Part shown: in pieces, positions 6,464-12,337 of the stretch
Layout: every line of letters begins with the position of its first letter
Position numbering within the stretch: position 1 is the stretch's first letter
Assembly (NCBI RefSeq): GCF_019424165.1
Contig: NZ_JAHZAA010000021.1
Coordinates: 30,089 to 43,246, forward strand
DNA: 13,158 nt
DNA from: Desulfovibrio sp.
GTDB lineage: Bacteria > Desulfobacterota > Desulfovibrionia > Desulfovibrionales > Desulfovibrionaceae
Reading direction: 5' to 3'
The notes under the pieces: generated by a model
Databases searched by the model: none
What the model saw: the letters and a program-made list of their open reading frames with translations, nothing else
What the model was told of the DNA's origin: nothing
Translations under genes and position numbers: made by a program

Positions 6464-7738
6464 CTATTTGGTCGGATATTGCTGCCTCTTCGTGCATGCG
6501 TTTACATCAAAGGTGGCAAATATATCATCAAAGGTTTCCGCTCGTTTGACCACCTTGTACGCACCATCCGCGATATCAATGACGGGGACGTTAGGCAGAA
6601 TGAACGGCGGCTTGAACACAACGCTGTAAGAACCCACGTTGTGGAAGACGACGATGTCACCCTCCGCCAGATGGCCTTCATATCCGGTGTAGAGACAGTC
6701 GTCTTCTATGCAGGTATAGCCGACAATATTCCAAGTTTTCATTGACTTGCTGGTACCGTTTCCGCTCGCGTTGTGTGCCTCGTCACGGAAAACGTCCATA
6801 GGGCGACGTATGCCTTTGGTAGAGGGATTGACGTTGTAGCTGCTGGCTGCAAGGGTGGCGATATGTCGTCCTCGCACAGTTTTTATGCTGACAACGCGGG
6901 CGGCCAAGCTCATGGCGTCCGCCACGATGGCGCTGCCGGGTTCAATAATCAGGCGCACGTCATTTGAGGGGCCAAAGATGTCATGCATGGCCTTGCCCAC
7001 AATGGCGGCATAATCAGCATAGGTCGGCGGAGAAAAGCCGAAAACGGTGGCGAAGTCTGGTGGGATTTTTCCGAAATACCCGCCCCCGAAGCTAACATAA
7101 CGCAACTCGGGTAGAGAGAGGCGGCGCAAGAGGCTTGTCATGCCCGCCGCGCGGGCGTGAAAGGAATCAAGCTGCCGCGTGGGAAAGTGGCAGTGAATGC
7201 CCGTGATGATGAGGTTTTTTTCTTGTTTGATCATTTCCAGAGCTTGAGCGAACTCTTCACCTTCGCAATCCAGACCAAAGCGCGAAACGCCTTCCGCATC
7301 AATCTCAAAATTGCACCGCAACCCCACCGCGACAGAACGGTCTGTATGTGCGCGTGCGAGGGCTGTCGCCATTCGCACCTCCGCCAGTGAGTCCAGATTT
7401 ACGTTGGCCCCGTTCAGCAATGCCTCGCGCAGAAAGGGCTCTTTTTTGTAAGGGCCATTGTAATAGATATCTGTGGGTGAAACCCCAATCCGGACAGCCA
7501 GCTCATATTCCATTTCAGAGACCACTTCCGCAAAGCCCCCGAGTTGATGAATTTTACGGCAGAGGGAGGGAATATAGTTCGTCTTGTAGGAGTACGCTAT
7601 GTGTGTTTCCGGATATATCTTGCGGAAGGCAGTAAGCATTTCCACAAAGTTCTGGGCAAAGAGGCTGCTGTTCAGAATATACAAGGCATCGCCGTGCGTG
7701 CGCATGAGCTGCGTGACAAGCGGCATGGAAAGGTTCAT
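6464..7738 (-). CDS. LysA/ornithine-decarboxylase-fold PLP decarboxylase, substrate unknown
   Basis: 424 aa from ATG 7738. This is a fold-III (alanine racemase-like barrel) PLP decarboxylase. Y-S-Y-K-T-N-Y (49-55) holds the PLP lysine Lys52, HCHF (182-185) the ring-stacking His, GGG (218-220) and E-P-G (266-268) the phosphate loops. Cys343 in YTCIEDD matches the catalytic Cys of the family, and Y371 in GSYSVVF is the usual late Tyr. Two motifs depart from classical LysA: E-P-G is followed by Ser rather than Arg, and C-I-E-D-D replaces C-E-S-x-D. It is therefore more likely a specialised paralogue than housekeeping diaminopimelate decarboxylase. The ATG overlaps the aldolase stop (ATGA), and GGGAG lies 8 bases upstream; an in-frame GTG at 7744 is too close to that GGGAG. 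It may decarboxylate an unusual amino acid made by neighbouring genes. Confidence 0.85.
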   Translation of the reverse strand: MNLSMPLVTQLMRTHGDALYILNSSLFAQNFVEMLTAFRKIYPETHIAYSYKTNYIPSLCRKIHQLGGFAEVVSEMEYELAVRIGVSPTDIYYNGPYKKEPFLREALLNGANVNLDSLAEVRMATALARAHTDRSVAVGLRCNFEIDAEGVSRFGLDCEGEEFAQALEMIKQEKNLIITGIHCHFPTRQLDSFHARAAGMTSLLRRLSLPELRYVSFGGGYFGKIPPDFATVFGFSPPTYADYAAIVGKAMHDIFGPSNDVRLIIEPGSAIVADAMSLAARVVSIKTVRGRHIATLAASSYNVNPSTKGIRRPMDVFRDEAHNASGNGTSKSMKTWNIVGYTCIEDDCLYTGYEGHLAEGDIVVFHNVGSYSVVFKPPFILPNVPVIDIADGAYKVVKRAETFDDIFATFDVNACTKRQQYPTK

Positions 7739-8532
7739 TGGCACAACTCCCTGATGCGCTGCATATTTTTTTGAAATTCTTCCGTCGAGACCCCACGCAA
7801 AGCGTATTCAGCATCACGCAGCTTTGGTAGCTCCGTGGCGAAAACATGTTTCACGGCGTCAAGATCCGGCAGCGTCTCTGTATTGCAAAAACTGCGAGAA
7901 AGAATTGCCCTGGATGATCCCAGACGAACGTGCTCCATAAGCACGAATTCCGTGGGCAGCCTGCCTCCGCCTACACGGGCCAAGCCCCCGAAGCCATATG
8001 GAATTCCTCGTTGCCTGATGCGGGTGCATAAGCTTTCCACAGTGCCGTTGGCAAGAAGCGAGAACATAAACGGCAAACCGTATTCCAGCGAAAGGTCGTT
8101 CAAGCCGATGTGTATCTCGTCAAAGCCAGCGTCAATCATGACTTCAAGGTTATTGGCGGCATCGCGCGTTTCAAGCAGTAAAATCGTTTTTACCTTGCCT
8201 TGTGCTGCCGCGATGAATCGCCGCGCCTCATCTGCGGTACGCGCCATGGGCAGCATCAGCATGTCTGCGCCTGCCTCAATGGAGCCGGCGACTTCCGCTT
8301 CGGTGTCTTTGTGCATGGGGTTGACCCTGACCAAAACACTTGACTTGGTGAGTACGCGCCGGACGTTGGCGACATCTTCCAAAGTATGGAATGATTTGAC
8401 CGAGTCCAGATGTCCCTGGCGTTCAGCCTTGCCCATCCACTCCATATCCACAAATATACGCTCTACGCCCGCCTCTTCACAGATGCGAGCCACCTCCGGG
8501 CGATTGGTGATGTACATGTATTCAATGGTCAT
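7735..8532 (-). CDS. HpcH/HpaI-type aldolase (class II, metal dependent), substrate unknown
   Basis: 265 aa, the usual length of the HpcH/HpaI aldolase/citrate lyase family, a TIM barrel that joins or splits pyruvate (or an acyl-CoA enolate) and an aldehyde or keto acid. Visible family residues: V-D-M-E-W (28-32) on strand two, Arg69 in VRVNP for carboxylate binding, Glu121 in LLLET and Asp146 in GLNDLS as the metal pair, and a late G-S-S-R-A (205-209). The HpaI type has His after the Glu of the D-x-E-H motif; here it is Trp32. The ATG at 8532 is used because the protein then begins at a typical first strand and follows the dehydratase stop by 10 bases, although only a weak AGAAGAG precedes it. 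Its stop overlaps the decarboxylase start, so the two proteins are probably made in step. The same family includes siderophore citrate synthase SbnG, so a synthase role is also possible. Confidence 0.82.
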   Translation of the reverse strand: MTIEYMYITNRPEVARICEEAGVERIFVDMEWMGKAERQGHLDSVKSFHTLEDVANVRRVLTKSSVLVRVNPMHKDTEAEVAGSIEAGADMLMLPMARTADEARRFIAAAQGKVKTILLLETRDAANNLEVMIDAGFDEIHIGLNDLSLEYGLPFMFSLLANGTVESLCTRIRQRGIPYGFGGLARVGGGRLPTEFVLMEHVRLGSSRAILSRSFCNTETLPDLDAVKHVFATELPKLRDAEYALRGVSTEEFQKNMQRIRELCQ

Positions 8533-8542
8533 GGCTCTTCTG

Positions 8543-9973
8543 TCAGTTAGAATATGCTGTTGGGCGATAGGTCGGCACAATGTTCATGATGGCCTGGCGG
8601 ATATCGGCTTTTTCATCATGAGCGAGCCGACCGAGATCGTTTAGCTGCGAAAGAAAAAAGTCTTCGTCAAACTCAATCGGTGCGGCTACATAAATTTTTT
8701 CGTTGTCAGTCTTATTAAGACCTTCTTCATCCATCAAGATTTCTTCGTATAATTTTTCGCCAGGACGCAACCCGGTAAACACAATCTGAATGTCCTTGGG
8801 GGCATAGCCGGAAAGCCGGATCAACTTCTTGGCCATATCCACGATTTTGACGGGTTCCCCCATATCCAATACAAAAATTTCTCCGCCCCGCGCTGCGGCG
8901 CCCGCCGCCAGCACAAGAGAAACCGCTTCAGGAATGGTCATAAAAAAGCGGTTGATTTCAGGATGGGTAACAGTAACCGGCCCCCCTGACGCAATCTGCC
9001 TGCGGAACAGGGGGACAACGCTGCCGTTGCTGCCCAGAACATTGCCGAATCGAACTGCCACGAATTCCGTTTTCGAGCGGTTGTTGTACATCTGTACGAT
9101 CATTTCGCAGATGCGCTTGGAGGCCCCCATAATGTTGGTGGGGTTCACGGCTTTATCAGTAGAAATGAGCAGAAAGTTTTTTACCCCATAAATATCTGAA
9201 AGTTCCGCGAGGTTCCGAGTGCCAAAAACATTGTTTTTAACCGCCTCGTGAGGGCTGGCCTCCATGAGGGGCACATGCTTGTGAGCGGCGGCATGAATGA
9301 CGATATCCGGCTGAAAATGAGAAAAAATATGTTTTAAGCGATCTTTGTCGCGCACGGAACCAATCAGTATTTCCAAGGGAACATTGGGATTTTCCTCAAG
9401 CAATTCCTGCTGGATATCGTAGGCACCGTTTTCATATATTTCTAAAAGAATCAGCTTTTTAATTGGCTGATGGGCAAGCTGGCGGCACAGTTCGCTCCCA
9501 ATAGAGCCGCCGCCACCTGTTACTAATATGGTTTTTTCTTCCACATGCCGGGTGATGGCAGAGAGATCCACCATTGACGGAGGACGCCCCAGTAATTCGT
9601 CGATGCTTACATCCCTGACAAGCTGGATATTGGCGTATGGATCAACAAACTGTGAAAGTGTGGGCAGTGTTTTCAGGGTGCAGTCCGTTTGTTGACAAAT
9701 GTCAAGAATATTCTTTCTGCTTTGGACATCCGCCGAGGGAATGGCCAAAATAATGTTGTGTACCCCGTACCGCTCAACGCAGGACAAAATGCATTCGCGA
9801 CCCCCAACAACAGGAACGCCACATAAATTCGTTCCCGTTTTGGTTGCATCATCGTCAATAACGCAAACGACGCGGGTGGGGTTTTCCGGGTGGCGCGCAA
9901 GGTCTTGCAGCAGCTCTACCCCGGCCTCCCCCGCGCCGATAAGCATTGTTGTAACCGTGTGTGTTGTCATCAT
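8543..9973 (-). CDS. Soluble WbpM/FlaA1/CapD-type nucleotide-sugar 4,6-dehydratase or epimerase
   Basis: 476 aa. The protein starts directly with the N-terminal nucleotide-fold domain (MLIGAGEAG, 10-18) and then has the extended SDR catalytic domain with TGGGGSIGSEL (152-162). S-T-D-K-A-V-N-P-T-N (271-280) is followed by I-M-G-A-S-K-R, so Met282 replaces the usual SDR Tyr of Y-x-x-x-K, the S-M-K arrangement of the WbpM/FlaA1 group. G-L-R-P-G-E-K-L-Y near residue 410 closes the substrate pocket. Relatives make UDP-4-keto-6-deoxy sugars from UDP-GlcNAc, which start QuiNAc, FucNAc or bacillosamine pathways. Full-length WbpM/CapD proteins carry four membrane helices before this point; none is present, so the enzyme should be cytoplasmic. 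ATG 9973 has AAGGA 7 bases upstream. The gene sits between an IlvE-like aminotransferase and the aldolase. Confidence 0.9.
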   Translation of the reverse strand: MMTTHTVTTMLIGAGEAGVELLQDLARHPENPTRVVCVIDDDATKTGTNLCGVPVVGGRECILSCVERYGVHNIILAIPSADVQSRKNILDICQQTDCTLKTLPTLSQFVDPYANIQLVRDVSIDELLGRPPSMVDLSAITRHVEEKTILVTGGGGSIGSELCRQLAHQPIKKLILLEIYENGAYDIQQELLEENPNVPLEILIGSVRDKDRLKHIFSHFQPDIVIHAAAHKHVPLMEASPHEAVKNNVFGTRNLAELSDIYGVKNFLLISTDKAVNPTNIMGASKRICEMIVQMYNNRSKTEFVAVRFGNVLGSNGSVVPLFRRQIASGGPVTVTHPEINRFFMTIPEAVSLVLAAGAAARGGEIFVLDMGEPVKIVDMAKKLIRLSGYAPKDIQIVFTGLRPGEKLYEEILMDEEGLNKTDNEKIYVAAPIEFDEDFFLSQLNDLGRLAHDEKADIRQAIMNIVPTYRPTAYSN

Positions 9974-10034
9974 GGCTTGTTCCTTGCCGCCTGTGTGCCT
10001 GTGTTGGCCCTGCTGTAATGCTTTGTTCGAATGC

Positions 10035-10955
10035 TTAATGTAGCGAAGTTACCCAGGTTTCACAGCCAGGAAGCTTTCCTTCTGCTGCGCGCAGGTATTG
10101 TTCATGTAGAGCAGTGGTCAGCGGGCCGGGGGCTCCGGAACCAACGGTATAACCGTCAACGGAAAGAATGGGGGTTAGCTCTGCCGCAGAACCACATAAA
10201 AATGCCTCATCGCAGATATAAAGCTCTGTTCTGTCGATGGCGCGTTCCACAACGGAGATTCCTTGCATCCGGCCAAGTTCCAGTAAAACTTCCCTGGTAA
10301 TGCTTTCAAGCACAGAAGCAGAAAGTGGGGGCGTAATCAGCACACCATTGCGCACCATAAAAAAGCATGAACCCGGGCCTTCGGCGACGGTTCCTTCCCT
10401 GTTCATAAACAGAGCAGAGTCATAGCCATTTGTTGTAGCTTCTATCTGCGCCATGCGGCTATTGATATAGTTTGCTCCGACTTTGATCTTGGGGGAGATC
10501 GTACGCTCGCTGATCCGCTCCCAAGAGCTGATACAGCACGAAATGCCCGTAGTAAGAGGCACTGCTTTTCTGGGGCGGGAAATGGGGGCTATGAACATGC
10601 CCACGGGCTCTGTTGAAAACCAGCTTCCCGAATCTCCGTCTACAAAGACTGTTTGGCGAATGGCGATGTCTTCGCGATAATTGTTGGCTTGAACTATATC
10701 ACGAATGTATGGCAGCCAATCTTGGCGAGGGTAAGGACATTTGATGCGAAACATTTTCAAGGATCGTTCCAGCCGATCAAAGTGCTCTTCAAGTTTAAAA
10801 GCTGCCAATGATTGTGTGGAGGCGCTCCAGTAGCAACGGATGCCTTCAAAAACATTGGCGCCAAATTGGGCTGTGGGAGAAAGCACGTTTATGGTGGCCT
10901 CTTGTACGGACAAGATTTTTTCATTTAACCATATCTTTCTGTCATACTTTTGCAT
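10035..10955 (-). CDS. Class IV aminotransferase resembling branched-chain aminotransferase (IlvE)
   Basis: 306 aa, the length of typical bacterial IlvE. Motifs: F-E-G-I-R-C-Y (36-42), conserved in branched-chain aminotransferases, I-R-Q (99-101), K-I-K-V-G-A-N-Y (156-163) with Lys158 as the PLP lysine, and E-G-P-G-S (192-196). The family moves amino groups between glutamate and a 2-oxo acid. ATG 10955 is chosen because GAGGGA (10968..10963) is 7 bases upstream; the longer frame from 10982 lacks this. The start lies 14 bases inside the upstream glycosyltransferase gene. A housekeeping valine/leucine enzyme would be out of place here, so a 2-oxo acid made for the polysaccharide (for example by the HpaI-like aldolase) is a reasonable guess. 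A 61-base spacer then leads to the dehydratase. Confidence 0.86.
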   Translation of the reverse strand: MQKYDRKIWLNEKILSVQEATINVLSPTAQFGANVFEGIRCYWSASTQSLAAFKLEEHFDRLERSLKMFRIKCPYPRQDWLPYIRDIVQANNYREDIAIRQTVFVDGDSGSWFSTEPVGMFIAPISRPRKAVPLTTGISCCISSWERISERTISPKIKVGANYINSRMAQIEATTNGYDSALFMNREGTVAEGPGSCFFMVRNGVLITPPLSASVLESITREVLLELGRMQGISVVERAIDRTELYICDEAFLCGSAAELTPILSVDGYTVGSGAPGPLTTALHEQYLRAAEGKLPGCETWVTSLH

Positions 10956-12186
10956 GCGATAATCCCTCAAGACATTGTTCATAAAGTCCGACCCAATGGC
11001 TTTGCACAGCAGCCCATGAATTTAAAGCATACAGGGCGGCTTGGTTCGGTTGCGCCGTTTTTTTAAACCTGCCAGGGGCTTCAACAATGGATTCAAGAAG
11101 CTGACTCAGGTGAAAAAAGTTGTCGAACTGCAAGTAAGCGATTCCCCGTGATTCAAGCTCATGATATTTTAACCACGAACCATTTAGCACAATAGCCCCC
11201 GCATATAAATATTCCAACATGCTGGCGGATAGTGCATCCGTGGTCTGGGCGTGAATGAAAACATCAACGGCATTGCGAAGACCTGCTGATTGGTTGTCAT
11301 CCAAAAAGTCATCAATGATGCCCCAGGAAAAAGACGCTGTATGCAATTTATCACGGATAGATTTGTAATATTTTTTGTCAGTTGTATAGTTGTATGAATA
11401 TTGAAGGAGAACATGGCACTTCTCCTTTACTTCCTGCGGAAGCCTCTCGATAGAATCAATCATTTCCGCATGCTGCTGCCCAGGACTGGCATTGTAGCCT
11501 AGCATGATGCAAATTTTGCCTTCTGGGATCTGAAAGCGTCTGCGGCTTTCAGCTTGAGCCTCGGGGGCTTGCTTCAGCAGGTCTATGGCATCGTATACGG
11601 AAACTCCAAAGTCAATGATCTGAAGTTTGTTGTTAAAATCTGAGCCATAAACGCTATGAAAATGCTCACATAAACCCGCAGTCATGAATGTTACAGCAGA
11701 CGAGCGTTGCAACAGATCTTCGTTACAGCGCGCACTTGTAAAGCGCAACAAATCACTCCCCCAATAAGTCAGCACTACTTTACTGGTAAATTTGCGCAGG
11801 AGGGGAGAAAAGACATCTTGCATGTCTGGAGGAATATAATGCATATGAATGATATCTGGGGGAGATATTTTCTGCATGAACTTCGTGGAGGAGTATGTCG
11901 TAAGAATTCTTCGTATGAATTGCTTTATTTTTTGGGGAATAACAGGCTTGATAACCGTCATGCAGTGTTGCATCAATGGTTGGCTGATAGGCGCTGTATT
12001 GGCAGGGTGCCTTAGGGTATCGGGAAGTGTCGTAACGATGCAGATATCATTTTTTTCATAAAACTCACAAAAAGCAGTGTGAGACTGCGAAAGAACTGTT
12101 ACGCGTGCGCCGAGGGGGATGAGTACTTTCTCAATATATTTTTGTACCCAAATAGAATCAGCATTTGCCACGAGTAAGATGTGCAC
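10942..12186 (-). CDS. GT-B fold glycosyltransferase (GT4-like), first gene of the block
   Basis: 414 aa from a GTG start with strong AGGAGG four bases upstream. It begins with a nucleotide-fold strand (MHILLVANADS), and a typical acceptor-domain pattern follows (D-I-I-H-M-H-Y around 111-117 and Y-W-G-S-D at 141-145). The C-terminal domain has M-L-G-Y-N-A-S-P-G-Q-Q-H (228-239) and D-A-L-S-A-S-M-L-E-Y-L-Y-A-G (317-330), which holds the acid residue Glu325 in the place of the GT4 E-x7-E. G-Y-N-x-S-P-x-x-x-H also recalls Fuc4NAc transferases of WecF type, so a deoxyaminosugar donor is possible; this is a weak analogy. No membrane helix is clear. The stop overlaps the IlvE-like start by 14 bases. 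It is the first gene after the insertion sequence, so its promoter may have been supplied or changed by that element. Confidence 0.82.
   Translation of the reverse strand: MHILLVANADSIWVQKYIEKVLIPLGARVTVLSQSHTAFCEFYEKNDICIVTTLPDTLRHPANTAPISQPLMQHCMTVIKPVIPQKIKQFIRRILTTYSSTKFMQKISPPDIIHMHYIPPDMQDVFSPLLRKFTSKVVLTYWGSDLLRFTSARCNEDLLQRSSAVTFMTAGLCEHFHSVYGSDFNNKLQIIDFGVSVYDAIDLLKQAPEAQAESRRRFQIPEGKICIMLGYNASPGQQHAEMIDSIERLPQEVKEKCHVLLQYSYNYTTDKKYYKSIRDKLHTASFSWGIIDDFLDDNQSAGLRNAVDVFIHAQTTDALSASMLEYLYAGAIVLNGSWLKYHELESRGIAYLQFDNFFHLSQLLESIVEAPGRFKKTAQPNQAALYALNSWAAVQSHWVGLYEQCLEGLSHAKV
10963..10968 (-). promoter_or_regulatory. Shine-Dalgarno GAGGGA inside the upstream gene, fixes the aminotransferase start
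   Basis: GAGGGA lies 7 bases before ATG 10955..10953 and inside the last codons of the glycosyltransferase. It supports the 306-aa product over a 315-aa one that would begin at 10982. Confidence 0.65.
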
Positions 12187-12301
12187 ACTTCCTCCTGGAA
12201 GTTTTGAAGAAATACACGCGCTGAATATACAAATATCGACAATATCGAGTAGCGTGTATCGCCCTTACCTTATTTTAACAAAATATTCTATCAACATCTT
12301 T
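12187..12301. other. Leader region between the insertion sequence and the first glycosyltransferase
   Basis: There is no gene in this 115-base AT-rich stretch. It holds the strong AGGAGG of the GTG-started gene, a long-range inverted repeat (12212-12259) around a tandem 9-base repeat (AATATCGAC from 12232, repeated from 12241 as AATATCGA), and a possible -10 box next to the IS end. Whatever stood upstream of this point before the IS inserted is not visible. Confidence 0.6.
12212..12259 (-). other. Inverted repeat in the operon leader (possible stem-loop)
   Basis: ATACACGC (12212-12219) and GCGTGTAT (12252-12259) are perfect complements, separated by 32 AT-rich bases that include the tandem repeat. 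In the minus-strand transcript this would form a stem-loop about 25 bases before the start codon. No T run follows. It could be an operator for a dimeric regulator or an mRNA structure; both are guesses. Confidence 0.4.
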
Positions 12302-12312
12302 GGGGATGTCCA
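12285..12312 (-). promoter_or_regulatory. Candidate hybrid promoter: -35 in IS end, -10 outside it
   Basis: On the minus strand TGGACA (12312..12307, 5/6 to TTGACA) lies largely within the terminal repeat of the insertion sequence, and TAGAAT (12290..12285, 5/6 to TATAAT) lies 16 bases further on in the flanking DNA. Outward -35 boxes in IS256-family ends are known to make hybrid promoters. If used, transcription would start near 12278 and read through the whole polysaccharide block. Confidence 0.45.
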
Positions 12313-12327
12313 GAATTTTGTGTAATC
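12302..12327 (-). repeat. Right terminal inverted repeat of IS256-family element
   Basis: The plus-strand end starts GGGGATGTCC and continues to TTGTGTAATC. It matches the IS256 terminal pattern of GTCC about six bases from the tip followed by TTGTGTAA. The outer boundary at 12302 is inferred from that spacing, and the partner repeat is outside the window, so neither the end nor any target duplication can be verified here. Confidence 0.6.
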
Positions 12328-12337
12328 GATTTTCCTA

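Noticed and set aside
7835..8644. Long plus-strand open frame (269 codons) opposite the aldolase
   Set aside because: It is antisense to a well-supported gene, has no family-like motifs and is rich in Ser, Arg and Pro as shadow frames usually are.
12246..12257. GTAGCGTG, resembling the core of the ops/RfaH element of polysaccharide operons
   Set aside because: It lies on the plus strand, antisense to the operon, and lacks the leading GGCG, so it is probably chance and part of the inverted repeat.
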